Part shown: positions 1 through 10,333 of the stretch, piece after piece
How the letters are laid out: each line of letters begins with the position of its first letter
Position numbering within the stretch: position 1 is the stretch's first letter
Assembly (NCBI GenBank): GCA_015067585.1
Contig: SVMC01000015.1
Coordinates: 1 to 37,791 of the forward strand
DNA length: 37,791 nucleotides
Direction: 5' to 3'
Origin: Oscillospiraceae bacterium
GTDB taxonomy: Bacteria; Bacillota; Clostridia; Oscillospirales; Oscillospiraceae
Position numbers and translations under genes: made by a program
The notes under the pieces: model-generated
What the model was told of the DNA's origin: nothing
Databases searched by the model: none
What the model saw: only the letters and a program-made list of their open reading frames with translations

Positions 1-2
1 AG

Positions 3-1658
3 CGGCTGAAGGCTGCCAATGCTATGGACTTTGACGACCTCATCCTGCAGACGGTGCTGCTTTTGCAGCAAAACGAGCAGGTTCGCACCTTCTATCAGCG
101 AAAATTCCGCTACGTGCTGGTGGACGAATATCAGGACACCAACCATCTGCAGTATCTTCTCACCTCCCTTCTGGCGGGACGGTATGAGAACATCTGCGTG
201 GTGGGTGACGATGACCAGAGCATCTACCGTTTCCGGGGTGCCACCATTGAGAACATTCTCTCCTTTGAGCAGCAGTACCGTGGGGCAAAGGTCATCCGTC
301 TGGAGCAGAATTACCGCTCCACCAAGACCATCCTGCAGGCTGCCAACGGCGTCATCGCCTGCAACAAGGGAAGAAAGGGCAAAAAGCTCTGGACGAAGAA
401 CGATGCCGGCCAGCCCCTTTGCATCTATGAAGCCTCCAATCAGGAGGACGAGGCATCCTTTGTGGCAAGACGCATCAAAGCGCTGAAAAGCTACGGCGAC
501 TGCGCCGTATTATACCGCAACAATGCCCAATCCAATACCATGGAGCAGGCCTTCAAGCGCTCCAATGTACCCTACCGCATCATCGGCGGCACCCGCTTCT
601 TTGATCGGGCGGAGATCAAGGATATGCTGGCCTATCTTTGGGTCATCCACAATCCGTCGGACGATCTCCGGCTGCGGCGCATCGTCAATGTGCCTGCCCG
701 GGGCATCGGCGCAAAAACGCTGGACATGGCCCAGCGCATCAGCGAGGCCGCAAGCCTGCCCCTGTATCAGGTACTCAGCGACCCCAAGTCCTATCCCGCG
801 CTGGAAAAATCTGCAGGCAAGCTCAGAGCCTTCTGCGAACTCATGGAGCTTTGCTCCTCCCTGATGCAGCAGATGCCCCTGCCGGATTTTTATGACGAGC
901 TCATCATCCGCACCGGCTATGCCCAGATGCTGGAAGCCAAGGACACTCCGGAAAACCGTGTGCGCCTGGAAAATGTGCGCGAGCTTCGTTCCTCCATCGT
1001 CAATTATGTGGAGAACGCCCCGGAGCCTTCCCTCGGCGGCTTTTTGGAAGAGATCGCCCTGTATACCGACATTGAGCAATATGACCCCAATGCAGATGCC
1101 GCCGTCATGATGACCATGCACGCGGCAAAGGGCATGGAATTCCCCCATGTGTTCCTTGTGGGTATGGAGGAAGGTCTGTTCCCCGGAATGCGTGCCATCG
1201 GCGATAATGAGGAGATCGAAGAAGAGCGGCGGCTTTGCTATGTGGGCATGACCCGGGCAAAGAAGACCCTGCACCTTTGCCATGCCCGGCAGAGAATGCT
1301 CTATGGTCACACCTCCGCCAATCCTCCCAGCCGCTTCCTGCGGGAGGTGCCTGAGGATTGCCCGGTAAAGCGGGAATATGCCCCGGAGCTGAACGAGCCC
1401 TACGGCAGCTTCCGCAGCTACTCCCCCGCCCCCGCAAGAACCTATACGCCCCGCCCCGCTCCCCGTGCCAATCCGGCACCCCAGAAGAGGGTGCAGTTCT
1501 CTCAGGGCGACATGGTGTACCACGATGCCTTTGGCAGCGGTATGATCTTATCTGTCCTGCAAACAGGCAATGATGCCCTGCTGGAGATCGCCTTCGATCA
1601 GCACGGCACCAAGCGTCTCATGGCAAATTACGCCGGGGCGCACATGAAAAAGCTGTAA
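3..1658 (+). CDS. pcrA: ATP-dependent DNA helicase PcrA/UvrD, 5' truncated by the window edge
   Basis: Superfamily 1A 3'-5' DNA helicase acting in repair, replication restart and conflicts with RNA polymerase. The reading frame is already open at base 3, so the start and the Walker A part of the protein lie outside the window. Visible helicase motifs in order: DEYQDT (Walker B, around nt 123-140), VVGDDDQSIYRFRGA (motif III), RLEQNYRS (motif IV), MTMHAAKGMEF (motif V, near nt 1110) and EERRLCYVGMTRAKK (motif VI, near nt 1235). The C-terminus, from about nt 1495, has the QGDMVYHDAFGSG segment typical of the PcrA Tudor-like domain, known in this family to contact RNA polymerase. A Pro/Arg/Tyr-rich linker precedes it. 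It is followed closely by the yunB-like gene and ligA; pcrA-ligA linkage is a common Firmicutes arrangement. Identity is secure; PcrA rather than another UvrD paralogue is inferred from the C-terminal domain and the ligA neighbour. Confidence 0.95.
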   Translation, partial: RLKAANAMDFDDLILQTVLLLQQNEQVRTFYQRKFRYVLVDEYQDTNHLQYLLTSLLAGRYENICVVGDDDQSIYRFRGATIENILSFEQQYRGAKVIRLEQNYRSTKTILQAANGVIACNKGRKGKKLWTKNDAGQPLCIYEASNQEDEASFVARRIKALKSYGDCAVLYRNNAQSNTMEQAFKRSNVPYRIIGGTRFFDRAEIKDMLAYLWVIHNPSDDLRLRRIVNVPARGIGAKTLDMAQRISEAASLPLYQVLSDPKSYPALEKSAGKLRAFCELMELCSSLMQQMPLPDFYDELIIRTGYAQMLEAKDTPENRVRLENVRELRSSIVNYVENAPEPSLGGFLEEIALYTDIEQYDPNADAAVMMTMHAAKGMEFPHVFLVGMEEGLFPGMRAIGDNEEIEEERRLCYVGMTRAKKTLHLCHARQRMLYGHTSANPPSRFLREVPEDCPVKREYAPELNEPYGSFRSYSPAPARTYTPRPAPRANPAPQKRVQFSQGDMVYHDAFGSGMILSVLQTGNDALLEIAFDQHGTKRLMANYAGAHMKKL

Positions 1659-1688
1659 CGAGCATACCCTCCATTGGGAGGGATGCGA

Positions 1689-4303
<2,615 letters not shown>

Positions 4304-4362
4304 TTTGACGCAAAATACAGTGAGTGCGCTGCAAAACTGCGGTATAATATTTGAGATAACGA

Positions 4363-4671
4363 TCAAATCAAATAACTGCTAATATTTTCCGGGTTTTCGG
4401 TCAATACCTTTGCGGCGTCGCCGGAAAGCTCAAACTGTGCTTTGAGTTGTTCATTTACAGCAGCATTCATTGAAGGAATTACTTTTAAGTCCTCTTCTTT
4501 TACGGAAATTTCCGCTATATCCTCTTTTTCGCCACACTGCGGGAAATTTACAAGCCAAGTTCCATCTGAATTATCATCAAGACAAATCCAACCCTGCATA
4601 CCTTTGTAAACACCGTGATTTGTGTATCCGGCATTATCTGCAATCAATTCAACACAATCCATCATCTTCAT
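4363..4671 (-). CDS. Small acidic protein, putative orphan immunity protein
   Basis: Encodes 102 residues with no signal peptide or membrane span, so probably cytoplasmic. The N-terminal two thirds (MKMMDCVELIADN, then GVYKGMQGWIC, GTWLVNFPQ and an EEDLKVI end) look like a small SH3-like beta barrel of the type seen in DUF4926-like or immunity proteins. The C-terminal third is Ala/Glu-rich and probably helical. A strong GGAGGT site lies 7 nt before ATG 4671, which fixes the start although the frame stays open far upstream through a decayed fragment and tRNA-Pro. The DNA looks distinctly more AT-rich than the flanking ligA and symporter genes, and the gene faces ligA tail to tail. This fits a horizontally acquired toxin-immunity cassette of which only the immunity part is intact. 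That it is expressed is inferred from the ribosome site; that it is an immunity protein is inference from size, context and general look. Confidence 0.55.
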   Translation of the reverse strand: MKMMDCVELIADNAGYTNHGVYKGMQGWICLDDNSDGTWLVNFPQCGEKEDIAEISVKEEDLKVIPSMNAAVNEQLKAQFELSGDAAKVLTENPENISSYLI

Positions 4672-4674
4672 ATT

Positions 4675-4860
4675 ATTTACCTCCGAAGGTGTTGTTAAAT
4701 GAATCTGGCCAATGGGATTAACCATCCATCCTGTTATAAAAGACACCACAGCTCCTGTATCTTTTCTGGGAGTTGTAACCCTTATGTTGATTCGCTGCCC
4801 TTTATCATTAAGCTTTCCTAAATGATATATCGCTTTGCCGCATGATATATTTTTACTTCG
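4675..4860 (-). pseudogene. Decayed C-terminal fragment, possibly of a polymorphic-toxin or phage-associated domain
   Basis: About 60 codons read as protein-like sequence (HLGKLNDKGQRINIRVTTP, then TGAVVSFITGWMVNPIG and IHLTTP) but have no start codon or ribosome site. The fragment begins abruptly in the tRNA-Pro terminator. The pattern of a short basic strand, TTP, then TGW and LTTP loosely recalls the C-terminal end of DUF6883-like or other toxin-tip domains; this likeness is from memory and untested. It now runs without a stop into the putative immunity gene. One extra T after ACACC would instead give an ending TTPFGGK followed by TAA just before the immunity start, which is the layout expected of an intact toxin-immunity pair. 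I infer a 5'-truncated, frameshifted remnant. Confidence 0.4.
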
Positions 4861-4861
4861 T

Positions 4862-4904
4862 AAAAAAATGCTCCCTTTTGTCAAAGACAAAAGGGAGCAT
4901 TTTC
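4862..4904 (-). terminator. Intrinsic terminator of tRNA-Pro
   Basis: An 18-bp perfect inverted repeat (arms 4866-4883 and 4887-4904) around a 3-nt loop begins directly after the tRNA CCA. On the minus strand it is followed by a run of seven Ts (arm end plus 4862-4865). It ends the tRNA transcript before the toxin-like remnant. Confidence 0.88.
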
Positions 4905-4981
4905 TGGTCCGAGTGACTAGATTCGAACTAGCGGCCTCTTGAACCCCATTCAAGCGCGATACCAAACTTCGCCACACCCGG
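4905..4981 (-). tRNA. tRNA-Pro(GGG)
   Basis: Folds as a complete 77-nt cloverleaf with encoded CCA. Acceptor arms CCGGGTG/CACTCGG pair with one G-U. The anticodon stem CTTGA/TCAAG encloses the loop ATGGGGT, giving anticodon GGG. T stem GCTAG/CTAGT with loop TTCGAAT. It stands alone, with its own promoter and terminator. Confidence 0.96.
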
Positions 4982-5015
4982 ATATTCATTTGTGCAGTTC
5001 ATTTGCTGCTGGAGT

Positions 5016-5044
5016 ATAATAGCACATCCCTGCGAAAAAAGCAA
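5016..5044 (-). promoter_or_regulatory. Sigma-A promoter of tRNA-Pro
   Basis: On the minus strand TTGCTT (5044-5039), a 17-nt spacer and TATTAT (5021-5016) lie about 35 nt before the mature tRNA 5' end. Confidence 0.7.
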
Positions 5045-5086
5045 GGACTTTTTTTGAAAAATCTAAAATTTCTTTTTGCTCCTTGC

Positions 5087-5125
5087 GCCACCGCCCGCCG
5101 GAACGAAGTTCCGACGGGCGGCGGC
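5087..5125 (-). terminator. Strong GC-rich hairpin after the symporter gene
   Basis: Arms 5087-5104 and 5108-5125 form an 18-bp stem with a GAA/TTC loop and only two non-Watson-Crick pairs. It lies 35 nt after the symporter stop. No T run follows directly on the minus strand (the next T-rich stretch is further on), so it may act as a terminator with help or as an mRNA 3' end stabiliser. Confidence 0.6.
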
Positions 5126-5159
5126 ATTTGAAAAAGAAAGGTATGGAGAAACTGAGTCT

Positions 5160-6707
5160 TTAATTTTGGTGGTCGCCGAGAGCATCGGTCTGGCGAACCA
5201 GAACCTTCTGCTCATAGCAGGAGAAGGCATCGTCCACCAGTTCCTTCTTCGGCTTAGAAGTGAAGAGGGAGACCACGGGAACAATAATCAGGCCTGCGAT
5301 CATGCAGAATGCGCCTGCGTTGATGGGGGACTGGAGCAGCACCGGGAACCGGGCCTTGAAGAACATATTGGCCAGCATAACCACGGTGGAGAAGAGGAAG
5401 CTGGTAGCGCAGGCAGCCTTGGTGGTGCGTTTCCAGTACAGGCCGTAGAGGAAGGGGGCAAGGAAAGCACCTGCCAGTGCGCCCCAGGAAACACCCATGA
5501 GCTGAGCGATGAAGGTGACATTGGACTTGTACTGCACGATGGCAATGATCACGGAGATGACGATGAACACCACAATCAGGCAGCGCATGATGAAGAGCTG
5601 ACGCTTTTCGCTCATGTCCTTCACCACATGGCCCTTCAAAAGGTCCAGCGTCATGGTGGAGCTGGAGGTAAGTACCAGAGAGGACAGGGTGGACATGGAG
5701 GCGGACAGCACCAAAATGACCACGATGGCGATCAGCAGATCCGGAAGATCGGAGAGCATGGCGGGGATGATGGCATCGAAGCCCTCCGCGGCCACATCCA
5801 CACGGTCGGCAAAAAGTCTGCCGAAGCCGCCAAGGAAGTAGCAGCCGCCTGCCACGATGAAGGCGAAGACGGTAGAAACCACCATGCCGGTGTTGATGGA
5901 CTTCTCGCTCTTGATGGAGTAGAACTTCTGCACCATCTGGGGAAGACCCCAGGTGCCAAGGGAGGTCAGCAGCACCACGCCCAGCAGGTTGATGGGATCG
6001 GGGCCGAAGAAGGAGGCGAACACACCGGGCACATCAGAAACAGCGGGGTCGGTGACACGGCCCATGCCGGCCAGCGCTTCCATAAAGCCGCCCTGACCCT
6101 TCAGCACTGCCGCGATCACGGCGATGATGCCGAAGATCATGATAATGCCCTGAATGAAGTCGTTGATGGCGGTGGCCATGTAGCCGCCGGCGATGACATA
6201 GATGCCGGTGAGGATGGCCATGATGATGACGCATACGGAATAGTCGATGTCAAAGGCCATGCCGAACAGGCGGGACAGGCCGTTGTACAGCGATGCGGTG
6301 TAGGGGATCAGGAAGATGAAGGTGACCACGGAGGCGGCGATCTTCAATCCTTGAGAGTCAAAGCGCTTGCCGAAGAATTCCGGCATGGTGGCGCTGGAAA
6401 GATGCTGGGTCATGATGCGGGTGCGGCGGCCGAGGACCCACCATGCCAGCAAAGAGCCGATGAGGGCATTGCCGATGCCCGCCCAGGTGGCGGCGACGCC
6501 GTATTTCCAACCGAACTGGCCTGCATAACCAACGAATACAACGGCGGAGAAATAGGAAGTACCATAAGCGAAGGCGGTAAGCCAGGGACCGACGGAGCGC
6601 CCGCCCAGTACGAAGCCGTTCACATCCATGGCACTTTTGCGGCAATAGAGGCCAATGCCCACCATTGTACCGAAAAAGAGAACGACCAGAGCGATTTTCA
6701 GAAACAT
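5160..6707 (-). CDS. Sodium:solute symporter (SSS family)
   Basis: A 515-residue integral membrane protein with about 13 hydrophobic spans, the size and profile of the sodium:solute symporter family (PutP, PanF, OpuE relatives). Family features include the early LGGRSVGPWLTAFAYGTSYFSAVVFVGYAG stretch (quoted across two parts: LGGRSVGPWL and YGTSYFSA), which corresponds to the Na+/substrate site region, IPYTASLYNG in the fourth span, the VIAGGYMATAINDFIQG motif and the SLGTWGLPQMVQKFYS motif. It imports a small organic solute with Na+; sequence alone does not name the substrate. The start ATG 6707 follows AGGTG with a 6-nt gap. The gene is monocistronic: its own promoter lies near 6794-6822, overlapped by direct repeats that suggest repressor control, and a strong hairpin follows the stop. 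A long open frame on the opposite strand is a composition artefact. Confidence 0.93.
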   Translation of the reverse strand: MFLKIALVVLFFGTMVGIGLYCRKSAMDVNGFVLGGRSVGPWLTAFAYGTSYFSAVVFVGYAGQFGWKYGVAATWAGIGNALIGSLLAWWVLGRRTRIMTQHLSSATMPEFFGKRFDSQGLKIAASVVTFIFLIPYTASLYNGLSRLFGMAFDIDYSVCVIIMAILTGIYVIAGGYMATAINDFIQGIIMIFGIIAVIAAVLKGQGGFMEALAGMGRVTDPAVSDVPGVFASFFGPDPINLLGVVLLTSLGTWGLPQMVQKFYSIKSEKSINTGMVVSTVFAFIVAGGCYFLGGFGRLFADRVDVAAEGFDAIIPAMLSDLPDLLIAIVVILVLSASMSTLSSLVLTSSSTMTLDLLKGHVVKDMSEKRQLFIMRCLIVVFIVISVIIAIVQYKSNVTFIAQLMGVSWGALAGAFLAPFLYGLYWKRTTKAACATSFLFSTVVMLANMFFKARFPVLLQSPINAGAFCMIAGLIIVPVVSLFTSKPKKELVDDAFSCYEQKVLVRQTDALGDHQN

Positions 6708-6750
6708 AATAACACCTCATTTGCATTTGCAATATTTTTTGCTTTTGCTA

Positions 6751-6810
6751 TTTAAAGTTTAACACTTTTAATCGTTAAACTTTAGCTGTTTAAAGTTTAA
6801 CACTTTTAAT
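6751..6810 (-). promoter_or_regulatory. Operator-like direct and inverted repeats upstream of the symporter
   Basis: A 22-bp sequence starting TTTAAAGTTTAACAC occurs twice without mismatch (6751-6772 and 6789-6810), starts 38 bp apart. Between them GTTAAACTTT (6774-6783) is the inverse of AAAGTTTAAC inside each repeat. The distal copy overlaps the -10 box. Paired sites of this kind normally bind a dimeric regulator; which one is unknown. Further down, TTGCATTTGCAA (6721-6732) is another small palindrome in the leader. Confidence 0.65.
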
Positions 6811-6822
6811 AGCTAAAGTCAA
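6794..6822 (-). promoter_or_regulatory. Sigma-A promoter of the symporter gene
   Basis: On the minus strand TTGACT (6822-6817), a 17-nt spacer and TAAACT (6799-6794). The -10 box lies inside the distal 22-bp repeat, so bound regulator would block RNA polymerase. The leader is about 80-85 nt long. Confidence 0.75.
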
Positions 6823-6900
6823 GGGGAAATTTTCCAAAATTACATTTTTCTTTTGACGCAAATTACGGGGGCAGACCTCCGGGCTTTCAGGCATAAGGAA

Positions 6901-6930
6901 TTCCCACCCTGCTGCGCAGCAGGGTGGGAA
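6901..6930. repeat. Perfect 30-bp palindrome between two minus-strand genes
   Basis: Arms TTCCCACCCTGCTGC and its exact reverse complement abut with no spacer. It lies 40 nt after the membrane-protein gene stop (6971). It could form the terminator hairpin of that gene, although no T run follows on either strand. Confidence 0.8.
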
Positions 6931-6970
6931 CATAGCAAGGGATTTTTTGTACGGTCTGCCTGACAGGATG

Positions 6971-8491
6971 TTATCCTTCAAGGAAGGCATATTCGATGCC
7001 CAAAAGACCGGGGAAGGTATAGACCTGGGTTTCGTCACCGATCGAAATGGTCTCATAGTTTGCTTCACTGGTTTGCAGATCCAGTTCGGTGCCGTCCTGC
7101 AGGAGAACATTGATGTGGTAGGTATCCGGGCCTTTGCTGGAGGTGGAGATGTGCATATCTACGACCTCGCCGGAATCGATCTGGGGAGGCGCGGGATCAA
7201 ATACATAGTTGATTTGGCCGACGGCGCCGATCACATAGAATAACAGGGCAAATACGATGATAAAAATGGTGCCTTTTCTGCTGCGCCATTCCCGGCTGAG
7301 GCACAGGAATAAAACGAGAAGGATCACAAGCAGGATGCCGCCGGCGATAAAGAATTTACCCCAGTGGAGGATATTGAAATCTATGAAGGTACGCAGTGCG
7401 ATGACACAGCCGGAGAGCATGACCGGCATGGCGATGGAGATACGGCTGCCTTTGCTCTTCTTCTGATCCTGCATGGTCAGTTCATTGGGGAAGCAGAAGT
7501 ACAGCGCAAGACCGATGGGCAGCGCCAGAAGGTTCAGCACAGAGAACAGGACATAGGGGACATTCAGGAACAGCCACATCAGACCGACTGCGCCTGTATA
7601 AATGCAGTAGCCGAGTTTAACTTTTTTCAGCAGGGCAAGTTTGTTCTTGTCGGGCGGGGTAATGGCAGCGGCTTCGTCCACCGTCTTATCGTTGGAGAAG
7701 GAAGCGGTGCCGGCATTTCTGCGCCAGAATTCTTCAAATACGGCATTCTCTGTGATGTAGGTAGGGGCAAAGCGATAGGTACGCTTGTCCGTCTTAACCA
7801 CGGCGATCATATCATAGCCGGGGTTGCTGTTGGCAAGCTCCATGCAGCGGACAGTGCGGACAGTATCCAGAGGAATGGCGAAGTCATTTTTACCCATGTC
7901 CCGGTTGGGGATATTGTTCAGGAATACCTGCTCCATATCCACCCCGCGAAGCTCACCGCCGACACGGTAAGCCCGGATCTCGCCGCTGCAGCGGATGAGC
8001 TGGAAGAGGCGTCCGGTGGTGGTCTGCTGTACGATGATCAGCGATTTTCCATCCAGTGCTTCAAGAAGGGCTGATTCTTCTTCGTCGATGAATTCCTCGT
8101 CCTCTAATGCTTCGTCATCCTCTTCCGTTAAGCTGTCCTGATTCGCTGCCTTTTTTGCAGCCCACTTTTTCTTGAAAAGGGGCAGCAGCAACAGCAGGCC
8201 GATGTAGAGGAAGGCATAGTAGCGGTTCCAGGGGTCAGGAAGTACTTTGGGAAGAACAATGAGGAGAATCAGCACAAAACCACAAAGGAATCCGAACAAT
8301 CCGCTAAATATGCCGCACAGACCGGACAGACCAACGCCAAATACCGCAAGGATATAAATGGAGCGCTGCAGCATTGTGGATTCCGGACCGGTCATATCGT
8401 TCAGATAAAAGCCGAGGAATACGGCGACAGCGATCATCAGGATGCCAACGATGATCTGAATCTTTGTTTTTGGCTTCAGTGAAAACTTCAT
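6971..8491 (-). CDS. Polytopic membrane protein of unknown function
   Basis: I do not recognise the family. The 506 residues comprise four hydrophobic spans at about residues 10-105, a strongly acidic stretch (about 117-145, for example EEDDEALEDEEFIDEEE), a soluble cytoplasmic-looking region of about 145 residues containing SLIIVQQTTTGRLFQLIRC and FEEFWRRNAG, then about five more spans (roughly 300-430), and a 75-residue C-terminal tail with beta-like sequence (VDMHISTSSKG, YHINVLLQDG). The middle region resembles a PH-like or lipid-sensing insert only in general character. The start ATG 8491 is supported by AGGTGA 7 nt upstream, and TATAAT occurs on the minus strand at about 8520-8525 without a clear -35 box. 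It is transcribed divergently from the surface protein at 8633, with about 140 bp between starts; related roles are possible but unproven. Confidence 0.8.
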   Translation of the reverse strand: MKFSLKPKTKIQIIVGILMIAVAVFLGFYLNDMTGPESTMLQRSIYILAVFGVGLSGLCGIFSGLFGFLCGFVLILLIVLPKVLPDPWNRYYAFLYIGLLLLLPLFKKKWAAKKAANQDSLTEEDDEALEDEEFIDEEESALLEALDGKSLIIVQQTTTGRLFQLIRCSGEIRAYRVGGELRGVDMEQVFLNNIPNRDMGKNDFAIPLDTVRTVRCMELANSNPGYDMIAVVKTDKRTYRFAPTYITENAVFEEFWRRNAGTASFSNDKTVDEAAAITPPDKNKLALLKKVKLGYCIYTGAVGLMWLFLNVPYVLFSVLNLLALPIGLALYFCFPNELTMQDQKKSKGSRISIAMPVMLSGCVIALRTFIDFNILHWGKFFIAGGILLVILLVLFLCLSREWRSRKGTIFIIVFALLFYVIGAVGQINYVFDPAPPQIDSGEVVDMHISTSSKGPDTYHINVLLQDGTELDLQTSEANYETISIGDETQVYTFPGLLGIEYAFLEG

Positions 8492-8632
8492 AAATGTTCA
8501 CCTCCATGATTGAATGTAGCTATTATACTATGTTAAAATAAAAAAAGGAAGAAAAATTTTACAATCATACAACATTTCGGCCTTTTGAATCGTTATATAA
8601 ATATAAGAAAACTTTCGAGGGAGGGAATGACA

Positions 8633-9718
8633 ATGATAAAAAAGAAAACATTGTTCATTGTGTGTGTTTTGGCGGCGGTTTTGCTGGCTGCGGCAGCTTT
8701 GGTACTTCTTTGGCTAAAGCCTTGGTGTAATGAACCAGAAGCGATCGTTTTTGAGCAGGATTATGCCGGAGAACATATGGTGGCCTATACAGACCTGTGG
8801 TTTGAACCTGTAGAAGACAGAGATAGCTTTGCAATATGCGATGTGCTGTCTTTTTCAGAGTACGCAAGCTACTGCGAAAAATTTAATCTTGAGCAAAGAT
8901 ATACGGATGAAGGCAAAAAATACATTGTATTTTCCGATGCTTTTGATTCTACATTGAGCGTGAAAGCAAGAGTTGCGGATGTGGTGTATGACGGCAGGGA
9001 AGCGATCGTCTATGTGTGGGCACGCGCAGAAGGATATACAGCGGCTTGTCCGGCCTACTGCGTGATCGTACCCACCGAACGGAATGTGAAAACTGTCCGC
9101 AGGGAACAGGCATACCTGCCGGAGGATATGGAACCGGAGGAGGAATACGATTATGAGGTTATTCCGGTAGAAAAACCCATCATTTACTTATACCCCGCCG
9201 AGGAGACAGAAGTGGCGGTAACGCTGGGCTATGAAGACCTGATCACGGTTTCCTATCCCAAGTATGAAGGGGAGTGGAAGGTACTGGCCCGTCCGGACGG
9301 CAGCCTGACCGACCTTGACACCGGAAGGGATCTCTATGCCCTCTACTATGAATCCATTAGTCCCATCGAATATCAGTTCGAAAAGGAAGGCTTTGTGGTC
9401 AGGGGAGAGGACTCGATTGCATTTTTGGAAGAAAAGCTCGCTATTCTTGGCCTGACGGACAGGGAAGCGGAGGAATTCATTGTCTATTGGCTCCCCAAGC
9501 TGGAGGCGAATCCCTACAACTACATCCGCTTTGCCACGGCGGAGGAGATCGAACGCACCATGCCCCTGGATATCCAGCCTGCGCCGGATTCTACGATCCG
9601 CGTTCTGATGGGATATCAAGGTCTGGAACAGCCCATCGAAGTGGAAGAGCAGACCCTTGAAACACCCAAGCGGGACGGCTTCACTGCCGTGGAATGGGGC
9701 GGCTTCGAATTTTCATAA
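8633..9718 (+). CDS. Membrane-anchored extracellular protein with KPIIYLYP motif
   Basis: Encodes 361 residues. A basic start (MIKKK) and one hydrophobic span (about residues 6-27) form a signal anchor. There is no lipobox, since no Cys follows a LAA-type site. The rest is hydrophilic and acidic. The C-terminal half, from about residue 180, has a distinctive pattern I associate with uncharacterised Clostridia surface proteins: KPIIYLYPAEETEVAVTLGY, then YPKYEGEWKVLARPDGSL, LYYES, LGLTDREAEEFIVYWLPKL, NPYNYIRF and a final FTAVEWGGFEF. No catalytic motif is evident. A GAGGGAGGGA site at 8617-8626 fits ATG 8633 better than ATG 8627, which it abuts. The upstream frame to 8585 lacks a ribosome site. 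A hairpin at 9748-9784 follows the gene. Function unknown. Confidence 0.8.
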   Translation: MIKKKTLFIVCVLAAVLLAAAALVLLWLKPWCNEPEAIVFEQDYAGEHMVAYTDLWFEPVEDRDSFAICDVLSFSEYASYCEKFNLEQRYTDEGKKYIVFSDAFDSTLSVKARVADVVYDGREAIVYVWARAEGYTAACPAYCVIVPTERNVKTVRREQAYLPEDMEPEEEYDYEVIPVEKPIIYLYPAEETEVAVTLGYEDLITVSYPKYEGEWKVLARPDGSLTDLDTGRDLYALYYESISPIEYQFEKEGFVVRGEDSIAFLEEKLAILGLTDREAEEFIVYWLPKLEANPYNYIRFATAEEIERTMPLDIQPAPDSTIRVLMGYQGLEQPIEVEEQTLETPKRDGFTAVEWGGFEFS

Positions 9719-9747
9719 TAATTTATGGTAAACTAATAAACGATTGT

Positions 9748-9784
9748 GCCGCAGTTCCGGCTTTTCTCTGGCCGGAACTGCGGT
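9748..9784 (+). terminator. Hairpin after the surface-protein gene
   Basis: Inverted repeat with arms GCCGCAGTTCCGGC (9748-9761) and GCCGGAACTGCGGT (9771-9784). Only a weak T-containing tail follows, so termination is probable, not certain. It also separates this gene from the tRNA promoter. Confidence 0.65.
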
Positions 9785-9831
9785 GCGGCATATCTTTTGT
9801 TCAAAGAAATGCCAATATCAAGAAAAATCTC

Positions 9832-9860
9832 TTGACAAGAGGCAATTGATATGGTAAGAT
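9832..9860 (+). promoter_or_regulatory. Sigma-A promoter of the tRNA cluster
   Basis: TTGACA (9832-9837, consensus), a 17-nt spacer and TAAGAT (9855-9860), 26 nt before tRNA-Gly. No other promoter is evident before the fifth tRNA, so all five are probably one transcript. Confidence 0.88.
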
Positions 9861-9886
9861 TTTATGGCTGAAAGGCGACAATACTT

Positions 9887-9961
9887 GCGGGTGTAGTATA
9901 ACGGCTAGTACAACAGCCTTCCAAGCTGTGGGCGTGGGTTCGATTCCCATCACCCGCTCCA
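9887..9961 (+). tRNA. tRNA-Gly(TCC)
   Basis: 75-nt cloverleaf with encoded CCA. Acceptor GCGGGTG pairs with CACCCGC. Anticodon stem ACAGC/GCTGT encloses CTTCCAA, giving TCC. First gene of the five-tRNA operon. Confidence 0.97.
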
Positions 9962-10001
9962 TGAAAACGATAGACGGTGCGTTTTGCGTTTTCTGCTGCA
10001 T

Positions 10002-10078
<77 letters not shown>

Positions 10079-10130
10079 AATCCCTTCGGGGCGTTGGGCC
10101 GGACGAATGCGGTCGATGAAATTGCGATAT

Positions 10131-10208
10131 GGTGGGTGTGGCGCAGTTGGTTAGCGCGTCAGATTGTGGCTCTGAAGGTCGAGGGTTCGAATCCCTTCAC
10201 CCACCCCA
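10131..10208 (+). tRNA. tRNA-His(GTG)
   Basis: Cloverleaf with the extra 5' G (-1) characteristic of tRNA-His, opposite C73. Acceptor GTGGGTG/CACCCAC. Anticodon stem TCAGA/TCTGA encloses TTGTGGC, giving GTG. CCA is encoded. Confidence 0.97.
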
Positions 10209-10255
10209 TTCCAATTTCTTTTTTTTCGGGATTTTGGCTGCGCACATTACTACAT

Positions 10256-10330
10256 GGGGATGTCGCCAAGCGGTAAGGCACAGGACTTTGACTCCTGTAT
10301 GCGTAGGTTCGAATCCTGCCATCCCTGCCA
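10256..10330 (+). tRNA. tRNA-Gln(TTG)
   Basis: 75-nt cloverleaf with encoded CCA. Acceptor GGGGATG pairs with CATCCCT (terminal G-U). Anticodon stem CAGGA/TCCTG encloses CTTTGAC, giving TTG. Confidence 0.96.
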
Positions 10331-10333
10331 TAT

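Noticed and set aside
4672..4989. N-terminal extension of the 102-residue protein through tRNA-Pro
   Set aside because: It would translate a tRNA and its terminator; the ribosome site at ATG 4671 gives the real start.
5076..6755. Long plus-strand open frame (559 codons) opposite the sodium:solute symporter
   Set aside because: It is rich in His, Gly and Glu without domains, has no ribosome site, and mirrors a gene with a clear symporter signature.
6840..7110. 106-codon minus-strand open frame across the symporter/membrane-protein gap
   Set aside because: It overlaps the end of the larger membrane-protein gene in another frame, crosses the palindrome and has no family likeness.
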